A stretch of 17,343 nucleotides of DNA from an uncultured bacterium. GTDB lineage: Bacteria; Bacteroidota; Bacteroidia; Bacteroidales; Marinifilaceae. Positions 8,830 through 15,363 of the stretch are shown here, one piece after another (within the stretch, counting starts at the first letter, position 1; each line of letters opens with the position of its first letter). The notes beneath the pieces are model-generated. The model searched no databases. It had not been told where the DNA came from and was given only the letters and a program-made list of their open reading frames with translations. The stretch is from positions 1-17,343 of the forward strand of contig CAJMQA010000032.1 of assembly GCA_905215395.1 (NCBI GenBank). The letters are read 5' to 3'. Made by a program: the position numbers and the translations under genes.

Positions 8830-8836
8830 AGTTTTG
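8829..8836 (+). promoter_or_regulatory. Antisense -7 element over the susC start codon
   Basis: TAGTTTTG on the plus strand matches TAnnTTTG and overlaps the susC start codon. Initiation would fall near 8841-8843, antisense to the susC leader. A TTTG at 8813-8816 is only 12 bp upstream, too close for a canonical -33 box. The same 8-mer also occurs at 15150-15157 without an obvious partner, so the element alone is weak evidence. Confidence 0.3.
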
Positions 8837-8841
8837 TAATT

Positions 8842-8937
8842 GAAGTTTAACATCTTCCGGTTAGGGGTCCAAGTCTACCGGAAATTTATTTAAGCTCGCC
8901 GGTATCTGTCGCTAACAAATACCGGTTTTTCTTTTTT
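8842..8937 (+). ncRNA. Candidate cis-antisense sRNA against the susC 5' leader
   Basis: The predicted transcript of about 95 nt runs from the -7 element at 8829-8836 to the intrinsic terminator at 8898-8937. It is complementary to the whole fecR-susC spacer up to the susC translation start. In Bacteroides fragilis, the antisense RNA DonS occupies the equivalent place opposite a susC homologue and lowers its expression. The terminator is clear; the promoter and the existence of the RNA are inference. Confidence 0.4.
8898..8937 (+). terminator. Intrinsic terminator oriented antisense to susC
   Basis: CCGGTAT (8899-8905) pairs with ATACCGG (8919-8925). Inside, TGT (8907-8909) pairs with ACA (8915-8917) across one mismatch, leaving a 5-nt loop CGCTA. 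A T-tract TTTTTCTTTTTT follows at 8926-8937 on the plus strand only. On the minus strand the same stem forms, the mismatch becoming a U-G wobble, but no U-tract follows, so it would not stop fecR-to-susC transcription and could instead stabilise an mRNA end. Confidence 0.7.
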
Positions 8938-8940
8938 CTG

Positions 8941-10095
8941 TCAGTATACTGTAATAGTTCTTTCTTTGATACCGAAATACACATCGGTGGTTTTAGTAAT
9001 GATATCCAATATCCGATCAGCAGAATAATCTCTGCGGATTACACCGGTGAATTTTTCTTTTTTCAGGCTTTCCCGGGTGAAGAAAAACTGTATGTCATAC
9101 CAGCGTTCCAATTGTGCTGCAATTTCTTCCAGGGTTTCGGACTGGAAATAAAATTTTCCCTGTCGCCAGGCTGTGGATACCGATGCATCTACTTGCTTCA
9201 CATAAAGATGTCCGCTCCTCGATTCTGCTTGTTGATCAGGCAGGAGGATAACACTTTCTGCAGTCCGGTGGTCACTGACCTTTACTTTACCTTCTACCAA
9301 TGTGGTCCGCCAGATCCCGTCTGCCCGTGAGGCGTTGATATTGAATTTTGTGCCGAGCACCTTGACGTCCATGCCCTCTACTTCGACGATGAAAGGTTGT
9401 TTTTCATTCCGGGCTACTTCGAAATAAGCTTCTCCCCGCAAAAATACTTTACGTTGACCGGATGTGAAATATACGGGATATTTTAATTCCGAATCGGCAT
9501 TCAGCCAAACGATTGTTCCATCTGCCAGTACTAATCGGTATTCTCCTCCGCGAGGAATCAGTATGGTGTTGTAGATCAGTTCTTGTCCTATCGGCTCCTG
9601 TGCAGAATAGGAAAGACAGTGTGAGGAATCTAACCGGACTTTTGTTTCTTTGTACACGAGTACGGTATCTTTGGAAATGGCAGACAGATCGATTTGTTGA
9701 CCATCATTTAATTTTAATATAGCTTTTGTCTGGCCGGGTTCCAAAGTCATAGAAGTTAAGCGGGTTTCAGGGATTTCATGCGTTGTATGATGATTTAACC
9801 ACCATCCCATGCCCCCAAGCATCAGAGGTATTACGATAACGGCAGCATAACGGATCAACCGTCTGGTTAAACGGATACGGTCAGCCCCTTCAGTCCGGTA
9901 GTGACTGATTATTGTCCACATCTTTTCCGTATCGGCTTTCAGGTCTTCTTTTTTTAATTCACAGAGGCATTTCCATTCTTGGTGTAGAGAATCATTTTTT
10001 TCTTGCCTGAGTTTTTCTTTCAACTCCTGCCAATCCTCTTTGTTTCCTCCGGTCAGACATTTTTGGATGAGTTCTTGTAATCGATCTGTTTCCAT
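8941..10095 (-). CDS. FecR family anti-sigma factor with C-terminal DUF4974
   Basis: An inner-membrane anti-sigma/sigma-regulator of 384 aa. It has a cytoplasmic N-terminal segment (1-82), one membrane span at about 83-100 (YAAVIVIPLMLGGMGWWL), a periplasmic FecR domain at about 181-275 (ILIPRGGEYRLVLADGTIVWLNADS; VFLRGEAYFEVA; VLGTKFNI), and a C-terminal DUF4974 at 315-382 that resembles the STN fold. I chose ATG at 10095 (METDRLQELI). The frame extends 28 codons further, but that stretch is a low-complexity hydrophobic translation of an A/T-rich spacer and would put a false second membrane segment before the cytoplasmic domain. It is divergent from the sigma gene and 111 bp upstream of the susC start, so it probably shares transcription with the uptake operon and senses SusC occupancy through the STN domain. 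Confidence 0.92.
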   Translation of the reverse strand: METDRLQELIQKCLTGGNKEDWQELKEKLRQEKNDSLHQEWKCLCELKKEDLKADTEKMWTIISHYRTEGADRIRLTRRLIRYAAVIVIPLMLGGMGWWLNHHTTHEIPETRLTSMTLEPGQTKAILKLNDGQQIDLSAISKDTVLVYKETKVRLDSSHCLSYSAQEPIGQELIYNTILIPRGGEYRLVLADGTIVWLNADSELKYPVYFTSGQRKVFLRGEAYFEVARNEKQPFIVEVEGMDVKVLGTKFNINASRADGIWRTTLVEGKVKVSDHRTAESVILLPDQQAESRSGHLYVKQVDASVSTAWRQGKFYFQSETLEEIAAQLERWYDIQFFFTRESLKKEKFTGVIRRDYSADRILDIITKTTDVYFGIKERTITVY

Positions 10096-10247
10096 CTTTT
10101 TTAGGTTTTCTATATTTAAAGCAAGGAAAGGGTAAAAAAGGGTGAAAAGAAATAAAAAAAAACAGGTTTTGATGATCAATTATTTGAGATTTTAATTTTT
10201 CTGTACCTTTTCGTAGGATTTGATCACTTTTTTCCGCTTTTAAATTT

Positions 10248-10255
10248 TATATTTG
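10248..10255 (+). promoter_or_regulatory. -7 element for the sigma factor gene
   Basis: TATATTTG matches TAnnTTTG 17 bp before the sigma ATG. No TTTG lies at the ideal distance: the nearest (10219-10222) is 25 bp upstream, so the -33 box is weak or absent. The predicted mRNA would start near 10260 and carry a good Shine-Dalgarno, GGAGAGG at 10263-10269. No TAnnTTTG is seen on the opposite strand for fecR, consistent with an ECF-type promoter there. Confidence 0.4.
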
Positions 10256-10272
10256 TTTTCTCGGAGAGGAAA

Positions 10273-10851
10273 ATGGAAAACGAAGCAATACTTTTTAGGA
10301 AGATACAAGAGGGAGACTGGACTGCTTTTGCACTTTTTTTCAAAGCGCATGCAGAACAGTTGTATTTATATGCGCTTGCTTTTGTGAAGGAAAAGACGCT
10401 GGCTGAAGATATCGTACAGGAAGCTTTTATCTATCTTTGGATTCATCGGGCACGGATTTCATATACAGGTTCGGTATATGCTTATTTGATGCAATCGGTA
10501 AAAAATGCTTGTATTAACTACAAAACTCACCTTGAGGTAGAAGAAAAATATCAGAAAGTGGCACTACTTACCGAAGATCGGGATGAATCCGAAAACGAAT
10601 GGGAAGAAATGCGGCAAAAGGTAATGCAAGCCGTAGAGAGTCTGCCGGCAAAATGCCGGGAGATTTTTATACTGGGTGCAATCGAAGGTATGAAATACCA
10701 GGAAATTGCGGAGAAATTGGATATTTCGGTGAATACGGTGAAAACACAAATGAAACAGGCTTACCGGAAAATCAAAAAACAGGTAGGTTCGGATACTATG
10801 GTGTATACCGTTCTTTTCTTCGGAAATATCTTTACTCAGAGAGGAATATGA
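10273..10851 (+). CDS. ECF-type RNA polymerase sigma factor (Bacteroides expansion family type)
   Basis: A 192-aa sigma-70 family protein of the extracytoplasmic-function class. The region 2 core is at about residues 20-75 (LYLYALAFVKEKTLAEDIVQEAFIYLW, then SVYAYLMQSVKNACINY). The region 4 helix-turn-helix is at about 118-172 (LPAKCREIFILGAIEGMKYQEIAEKLDISVNTVKTQMKQAYRKIKK). Nothing else is present. ATG at 10273 has GGAGAGG 3 bases upstream. In this family the sigma gene usually precedes fecR on the same strand; here the two are divergent with 177 bp between their starts. It probably directs RNA polymerase to the fecR-susC-susD operon, and perhaps its own gene, when FecR signals ligand presence. 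Confidence 0.95.
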   Translation: MENEAILFRKIQEGDWTAFALFFKAHAEQLYLYALAFVKEKTLAEDIVQEAFIYLWIHRARISYTGSVYAYLMQSVKNACINYKTHLEVEEKYQKVALLTEDRDESENEWEEMRQKVMQAVESLPAKCREIFILGAIEGMKYQEIAEKLDISVNTVKTQMKQAYRKIKKQVGSDTMVYTVLFFGNIFTQRGI

Positions 10852-10921
10852 AAAGTTCTTTTGTCAGATTCAACGACATAAAGAGAGCACTTAGTTTTTG
10901 CCTGTATGATTAAAAGTAAGT

Positions 10922-11494
10922 TTATTTTTTCCTGCAGATGCAGTCTGCCAAATGATCGTCGATAAATCCTGAAGCCTGTAAATGTGCATAACAAATCGTT
11001 GTCCCGAAAAATTTGAAGCCTCTTTTTTTCATATCCTTGCTCATGGCATCGGAGATGGGAGATGATACAGGTATCTCACTCATTGATTGGAATGTGTTGA
11101 TGATCGGTTTTCTGTTCGGGAAAAACGAAAGGGTGTAGTTGTAAAAACTGCCGAATTCCTTTTGTATGTCGAGAAATAACCTTGCATTTGTGATTGTCGA
11201 TTTGATTTTCAGTTTGTTTTTTACAATCCCTTCAAATGACATCAGTCGCTCAGCATCTTCGTTGGTCATTTGTGCAACCTGCCCGACATCGAAATTGCAA
11301 AAAGCTTTGCGGTAACCTTCACGCTTTCTGAGAATGGTTATCCAGCTCAATCCGGCCTGGGCACTTTCTAACACGAGAAACTCGAAAAGTGTCTTGTCGT
11401 CGGTGACTAATTTTCCCCACTCCTCATCGTGGTATCTCACATACAGTTCGTCAGTTCCACACCAACCGCATCGTCCGTTTATTATATCTTGCAT
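10922..11494 (-). CDS. tag: DNA-3-methyladenine glycosylase I
   Basis: Removes 3-methyladenine from alkylated DNA as the first step of base excision repair, in the cytoplasm. The 190-aa length is normal. The N-terminal RCGWCGTDELYVRYHDEEWG carries zinc ligands Cys9 and His22 and the base-stacking Tyr21; LESAQAGLSWITIL supplies the conserved Glu43 and Trp51; the C-terminal FIDDHLADC supplies the other zinc ligands, His181 and Cys185. These correspond to E. coli Cys4/His17/His175/Cys179, so the enzyme should be active. It is tail-to-tail with the sigma gene (70 bp apart, no obvious hairpin between) and 45 bp downstream of the PHP gene, so the two may be co-transcribed. Confidence 0.95.
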   Translation of the reverse strand: MQDIINGRCGWCGTDELYVRYHDEEWGKLVTDDKTLFEFLVLESAQAGLSWITILRKREGYRKAFCNFDVGQVAQMTNEDAERLMSFEGIVKNKLKIKSTITNARLFLDIQKEFGSFYNYTLSFFPNRKPIINTFQSMSEIPVSSPISDAMSKDMKKRGFKFFGTTICYAHLQASGFIDDHLADCICRKK

Positions 11495-11539
11495 GATTTT
11501 AATATTAGTACATTATATATATTGTATCTTTTTGAGAAT

Positions 11540-12430
11540 TCAGGATTTGTTTCTGATTTGCCGGAGGGATAGCTGGAGCTCCTTTTCGTACTGATTGCTA
11601 AAGTGGTATTGTCCGATTTGTATCAAAGGTTTGGTTTTGCCGTGGAAATCGCTGCCACAGGTCATGATGGCTTTTTTTTGCCGGATCAGGGAGGCGAAAT
11701 AATTTATTTGTTCCGGATTGTGGTAGTTGTTGAATACTTCGAGTCCTTCGGCTCCCTTATCCAGCAATTGTTCAACAATACTCTCCCGGCCTTTGAGGTT
11801 CAGGCCTGGATGTGCAACAACCGGAATACCGCTATTGGTTTTTATCAGTTCGACGGCTTCTCTGAAACTCATGTACCGGATGGGTACAAATGCCGGTTTA
11901 TGCTGGGCAAAATAATCCAGATAAAAATTGATATAGGGCATATCGCTTCTGGCACCTCCTTTTTGATAGGGAGCCAGGAGAGGAGAATCGTATTTTTTGT
12001 CCGATAACATGACTTCGGCAATTAACTCTCCTGTGGGTAATTTTCCGTTTGCTTTGGCTAAAACTGCTTCTGCGTCAATGGTGAAACCTAATTTATGAAG
12101 ATTGCCGATCATTTCTGAAAATGAATCCATGACTTTGGAAGAGATACTTTTTTCTAATTCCTGAAAATCTCCGGACTTCCAATCGATATGATAACCCAGT
12201 ATATGTAGATCGGTTCCTTCGTAGTTGCAGTCTATTTCAATTCCCGGTATAAAATGGAGCCCCAGGTGCTGAGCATGGAGGATGGCTTCAGGGGTGCCTT
12301 TTACAGAGTTATGGTCCGTGAGGGAAAAATAATCGACCTTTTGATTAGCACATCTGTTTGCAAGAGTTGTGATATCGAATTCTCCATCACTGCTATAATG
12401 GGAGTGGATATGTAAATCTGCGTGAATCAT
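11540..12430 (-). CDS. PHP-domain phosphoesterase, YciV/RNase AM-like
   Basis: A 296-aa metal-dependent phosphoesterase of the PHP superfamily. Metal-binding motifs are in order: HADLHIHSHYSSDG (His7, His9, Asp15), LTDHN (Asp39, His40), PGIEI (Glu65), VVAHPG (His207) and GSDFHG (Asp261, His263). Length and motif order fit the 3',5'-nucleoside bisphosphate phosphatase/5'-3' exonuclease group (E. coli YciV, 293 aa) rather than histidinol phosphatase or DNA polymerase PHP domains. The start at 12430 (MIHADLH) places the first motif at the N terminus as in the family; the 23-codon extension to 12499 runs across the terminator of the upstream gene and is not coding. The exact substrate is uncertain. 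Confidence 0.88.
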   Translation of the reverse strand: MIHADLHIHSHYSSDGEFDITTLANRCANQKVDYFSLTDHNSVKGTPEAILHAQHLGLHFIPGIEIDCNYEGTDLHILGYHIDWKSGDFQELEKSISSKVMDSFSEMIGNLHKLGFTIDAEAVLAKANGKLPTGELIAEVMLSDKKYDSPLLAPYQKGGARSDMPYINFYLDYFAQHKPAFVPIRYMSFREAVELIKTNSGIPVVAHPGLNLKGRESIVEQLLDKGAEGLEVFNNYHNPEQINYFASLIRQKKAIMTCGSDFHGKTKPLIQIGQYHFSNQYEKELQLSLRQIRNKS

Positions 12431-12484
12431 AGCTTTGTTTTCTGGCTTGTTAGTCTGAAACAAAGGTATTCTTTTTTCATAGAA

Positions 12485-12514
12485 AAAAGAGATTGCCAAC
12501 TGGCAATCTCTTTT
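12485..12514 (-). terminator. Intrinsic terminator after the outer-membrane barrel gene
   Basis: A perfect 13-bp stem (AAAAGAGATTGCC at 12485-12497 with its complement at 12502-12514) has the 4-nt loop AACT. On the minus strand it is followed by a U-tract (12488 down to 12483). It lies 18 bp past the barrel gene stop codon and separates that gene from the PHP gene. Confidence 0.85.
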
Positions 12515-12532
12515 AAAATAGAGTTATTCGAG

Positions 12533-13150
12533 TTAATTTAATCCCATCAGGATAAGACCGAGATTAAATGAAAGAGTCTGGATCTCGGGAACTCTTCCGT
12601 GTGCAGCTTTGGTTCCATAATTATATCTGGCACCAACATTGAAGGCAAACTGGTCGTTCACAGGTATGTACATTCCTATTTCCGGAGCGAGGGCAAATTG
12701 CCAGCGGGAGATTGTAGATGCAAACTGTCCTACTTCCAGGCGTTTTTCTGTCCAACTGGTACCGATACCTAATCCGACATAGGGTCGTACTGCGGTATTG
12801 TTGTCTGTGAAATAGTAACGTCCGATAGCTAACATAGGAACGGTATTGATGTATCTGTATTGATTTCCGGTGATGGTATATACATTTTCATTTCCGGAAA
12901 AACGGAAGTTCCCGCTTTCATGTTTCTTATCCTGGTAGAAAACATCCCAACCGATAGCAGCACCAATTGAGAAACGGTCGCCTAAAAATTGGTGATACTC
13001 GATGTCAAATCCGCGGAAACTGGCTTTATCGGTAAAGTCTTTGACCTGGTTCATCGGCAAACTAATCTGGTAGTTGAGATTAAGCATCTGAGCTTTTAAG
13101 AACGGGCTCAGGCCGAAAAGGCATATGGCAATTATTAATAGTTTTTTCAT
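12533..13150 (-). CDS. Small outer-membrane beta-barrel protein (OmpA/OmpW-like porin family)
   Basis: A 205-aa protein with a cleavable signal peptide (MKKLLIIAICLFGLSPFLKA, cleavage before Gln21). The mature part alternates polar and hydrophobic residues in strands of about 10 residues (for example RFSIGAAIGWDVFY; AVRPYVGLGIGTSW; FAFNVGARYNYG) and ends in a strand LSFNLGLILMGLN, giving about eight strands. There is no OmpA peptidoglycan-binding tail. Proteins of this type are abundant outer-membrane proteins of unknown substrate. It follows the DUF4136 lipoprotein gene by 34 bp on the same strand and is closed by the terminator at 12485-12514, making a two-gene unit. Confidence 0.8.
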   Translation of the reverse strand: MKKLLIIAICLFGLSPFLKAQMLNLNYQISLPMNQVKDFTDKASFRGFDIEYHQFLGDRFSIGAAIGWDVFYQDKKHESGNFRFSGNENVYTITGNQYRYINTVPMLAIGRYYFTDNNTAVRPYVGLGIGTSWTEKRLEVGQFASTISRWQFALAPEIGMYIPVNDQFAFNVGARYNYGTKAAHGRVPEIQTLSFNLGLILMGLN

Positions 13151-13184
13151 AGCTTTTGTGTTTTAAATGAATCAATAATATTCC

Positions 13185-13832
13185 TTATTTTTTCAGGTAA
13201 GGAGATTGAGTGAAACATTGGTTAATCTGTGATTCTATCCGGCTCAGAACGAAGGAATTAGAACCTTGCAATAGACCATCGGCAATACCAGACCATACGA
13301 CATTAATTTTATTGTCGCTTCTCGGAGCGGTAGATATCATTTCCACTGCAACGGAACCTGTCCTGTAGGAATAAATGCTTACCGGGTACCAGGGATAATA
13401 AGGATTAAAAGGATTGTTGCCCCACCAGCCCCAATACCAGTTCCAGTTATTGTACCAGTTGTCTACAAAGTAAGCGTAATTTACATTGGAGAAAGCAGAT
13501 ACTGTGACAACAAAACTAGGTTTGTCTGCATCGGGAGTTGTTTCGGTCGGGTCAGCAACCTTGGTATAACCCAATTGAGTGAAATTGTCAGTCACTGCTT
13601 TGATGATGGCGTCATCAAATTCATGTGATGGAGCACTGGCATTTTTGTCATTGGTAAAATAGACAACAGTGTCCGGAATAGAGAAAGTTGTAAAAGTACT
13701 GAAGTCAGTACTTTTGTCGTAGTTTGTGATAGCAACGTCATAGTCTTCAATGTTATCTGCGCCTTCGGGGTAACATGAAACTACCAGCTGGGCAAACAAA
13801 CCGGTGAGCAATAAAAATAGTAAACGTTTCAT
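13185..13832 (-). CDS. DUF4136 family lipoprotein
   Basis: A 215-aa lipoprotein: signal peptide with lipobox VVSC (Cys20). The start of the mature part, DYDVAITNYDKSTDFSTFTTFSIPD, is the typical DUF4136 opening (D-D-F--Y-TY-), and the C-terminal half ends with the family's WSGIADGLL and IESQINQCFTQSPYLKK. Between them lies an aromatic-rich patch with seven Trp at residues 126-148. Family members are envelope lipoproteins without a known activity. First gene of a two-gene unit with the barrel protein. The 196-bp spacer upstream, after exbD, holds palindromes but no clear promoter. Confidence 0.85.
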   Translation of the reverse strand: MKRLLFLLLTGLFAQLVVSCYPEGADNIEDYDVAITNYDKSTDFSTFTTFSIPDTVVYFTNDKNASAPSHEFDDAIIKAVTDNFTQLGYTKVADPTETTPDADKPSFVVTVSAFSNVNYAYFVDNWYNNWNWYWGWWGNNPFNPYYPWYPVSIYSYRTGSVAVEMISTAPRSDNKINVVWSGIADGLLQGSNSFVLSRIESQINQCFTQSPYLKK

Positions 13833-13872
13833 ACTTAGTTTGTTTTTAGTTTAACAAATATTCTTATCAAAT

Positions 13873-13911
13873 ACCACGTGGTGTTGGTACCAATAATTTT
13901 GATTATTGTAC
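13873..13911. repeat. Palindromes upstream of the DUF4136 gene
   Basis: ACCACGTGGT (13873-13882) is a perfect 10-bp palindrome. Right next to it CAATAAT (13891-13897) pairs with ATTATTG (13902-13908) around TTTG, extended by GTA/TAC past one bulged C. They lie 41-79 bp before the DUF4136 start codon, where an operator would sit. Neither is followed by a T-run on the minus strand, so they are not a terminator for exbD. Confidence 0.35.
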
Positions 13912-14028
13912 GGGGTTATACGTTCCCTTTTAGAAATGGTTTTAAAATTTTAGAAAATAGGAGGGAAGTTTTGATAATTAGTCTGTAAGCATGATAACAT
14001 TTATGATTTGCAGATAAATACGGAAAGA

Positions 14029-14421
14029 TTATTCCGGTTCTGTTGCTAAGATAGCTTTATAGCCATAAGTTTTTGCGATATTCATCACTTTGACGACCTG
14101 TTCGATGGGAACTGATTTTTCTGCTTCGATGGAAAGGGTGGGGTCATCGCTGTTTTTTAGTAGTTCCACAATCTGACTTTCCAGACGGGAGAAAGGGGTG
14201 ACTTTGGTGTTCAGATAAAATGTCAGATTTTTGTCGATGGAAATGACGACTGCCGGATGACTGGAAGTCTGATTCGTACTTTTAGGCAGGAGTAATTTCA
14301 GAGCATTAGGATTGATCAGGGTAGAAGTAACCATAAAAAATATCAGTAACAGAAATACAATGTCGGTCATGGACGACATATTAAAATTCGGATTGGGTTT
14401 TCTGCTTCTTTTGATAGTCAT
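14029..14421 (-). CDS. exbD: Biopolymer transport protein ExbD/TolR family
   Basis: A 130-aa inner-membrane protein: short cytoplasmic N terminus, one membrane span (about 20-36) beginning MTDIVFLLLIFFMV, and a periplasmic domain. Asp20 at the start of the span is the conserved proton-pathway residue. With ExbB it forms the motor that uses the proton gradient to energise TonB, or TolA-like partners. The start codon is 8 bp after the exbB stop codon, so the two are translated from one mRNA. No tonB and no second exbD follow, although Bacteroidales often have exbB-exbD-exbD-tonB sets, so TonB must come from elsewhere. Confidence 0.93.
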   Translation of the reverse strand: MTIKRSRKPNPNFNMSSMTDIVFLLLIFFMVTSTLINPNALKLLLPKSTNQTSSHPAVVISIDKNLTFYLNTKVTPFSRLESQIVELLKNSDDPTLSIEAEKSVPIEQVVKVMNIAKTYGYKAILATEPE

Positions 14422-14429
14422 ATCTGCCT

Positions 14430-15119
14430 TTACTTTTTACCTTTTTCAGCTCTTAGTTCATATATGATTTCCATGAATTCTGCACTGATAGTTTCCATTT
14501 TATTGACAATGTGGTCGATTCGTGCCGTCAGTGCATTGTAGGCAAAATAAGCGATAATACCAACGATCAGACCGGCGACGGTAGTGATCATGGCAGTATA
14601 GATACCTCTGGACAGGAGGGTTATGTTGATATTATTACCGGCCAATGCCATGTCGTAAAAGGCTTGTACCATTCCGACTACAGTGCCTAAAAATCCGATC
14701 ATAGGGGCCATGCCGGCGCAGGTCGCCAAAGTGGAAAGTCCTTTTTCCATACCGGAAACTTCCAGATTGGCAGAGCTTTCTATAACAGCCCGGAGCTCTG
14801 TCACAGGCAGGTCGTGATGAAGTATGCCTTTTACCAATATCCGGGACATGGGAGTATTCTCTTCCTGGCAAAGGATAATAGCTTCACGGAGGTGGCCGGA
14901 CTCCATTTTATCCTGTATTTTGTCCATAAAAGATTCGTTTTTCCGGGAATACCTCCGGAGTAAAGCATATCTTTCACAAAAAATATATACAGCTATGATG
15001 GATAAAATAAAGATGGGAATCATTAACCATCCTCCTTTTAGGATCATGCTCCATACACTTAATTCTCCTTCTATGGTTTGGGATACAGCATTTGCTGCCA
15101 GTAATATCAGCGTATTCAT
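14430..15119 (-). CDS. exbB: MotA/TolQ/ExbB proton channel family protein
   Basis: A 229-aa protein with three membrane spans at about 30-48 (WLMIPIFILSIIAVYIF), 130-153 (TLATCAGMAPMIGFLGTVVGMVQAF) and 176-195 (AMITTVAGLIVGIIAYFAY). The GFLGTVVGM and TTVAGLIVGI segments form the proton-channel core of the family. A cytoplasmic domain lies between spans 1 and 2. I chose ATG at 15119 (MNTLILLAANA), which gives the standard length; the frame runs 41 codons further upstream, but that part has no family resemblance and crosses the likely promoter. With exbD it would energise TonB-dependent transporters such as the SusC of this window; a TolQ-like role is an alternative. Confidence 0.92.
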   Translation of the reverse strand: MNTLILLAANAVSQTIEGELSVWSMILKGGWLMIPIFILSIIAVYIFCERYALLRRYSRKNESFMDKIQDKMESGHLREAIILCQEENTPMSRILVKGILHHDLPVTELRAVIESSANLEVSGMEKGLSTLATCAGMAPMIGFLGTVVGMVQAFYDMALAGNNINITLLSRGIYTAMITTVAGLIVGIIAYFAYNALTARIDHIVNKMETISAEFMEIIYELRAEKGKK

Positions 15120-15140
15120 ACCTATCTGTTTTATCGCCTG

Positions 15141-15171
15141 CGAAGATAGTAGTTTTGGATAAAATTCGAAA
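15141..15171 (-). promoter_or_regulatory. Probable exbB-exbD promoter
   Basis: On the minus strand TTTC (15168-15171) is followed by a 19-bp spacer and TATCTTCG (15141-15148): one mismatch to each of TTTG and TAnnTTTG, at correct spacing. The start site would be near 15136, giving a leader of about 17 nt before the exbB ATG at 15119. This also supports the shorter exbB start. Confidence 0.4.
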
Positions 15172-15245
15172 GAGGTTTTGAATTTATCACAATGATTTCC
15201 GGAAAACAATGCTGATGAATGTATCTTTCCGTGTATATTCAACGT

Positions 15246-15268
15246 AGGTATAACTAAAAGTTATACCT
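15246..15268. promoter_or_regulatory. Perfect inverted repeat, candidate LysR-type operator
   Basis: AGGTATAACT (15246-15255), spacer AAA, and its exact complement AGTTATACCT (15259-15268). The central ATAAC-N5-GTTAT has the T-N11-A symmetry of LysR-type boxes (T15251, A15263). It lies 96 bp before the YeiH-type gene. The regulator encoded at 16460-17343 is the obvious candidate binder. No T-run follows in a way that would make it a terminator. Confidence 0.45.
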
Positions 15269-15363
15269 GATAACAAATTCTATTTTAGTAGTTAATGGAA
15301 TAATTTGTTCTTTTGCATTGTCAGAATGAAAACTGACTACTGATTGTGTAACATTAATTTTAA

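Noticed and set aside
10096..10179. 28-codon N-terminal extension of FecR looking like a signal or membrane segment
   Set aside because: FecR proteins start with a cytoplasmic sigma-binding region; the extension is a translation of an A/T-rich promoter spacer and ATG at 10095 fits the family.
11603..12007. 134-codon plus-strand ORF inside the PHP gene
   Set aside because: Fully antisense to a conserved enzyme gene with all metal-binding motifs intact; composition is not protein-like.
12431..12499. 23-codon N-terminal extension of the PHP protein
   Set aside because: It overlaps the terminator stem of the upstream gene, and the first PHP motif should sit at the N terminus.
15150..15157. TAGTTTTG as a promoter for the YeiH-type gene
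   Set aside because: It matches TAnnTTTG but lies over 200 bp from the gene, has no TTTG at correct spacing, and overlaps the exbB promoter on the other strand.
15120..15242. 41-codon N-terminal extension of ExbB
   Set aside because: The family length is reached from ATG 15119, and a plausible promoter (15141-15171) lies inside the extension.
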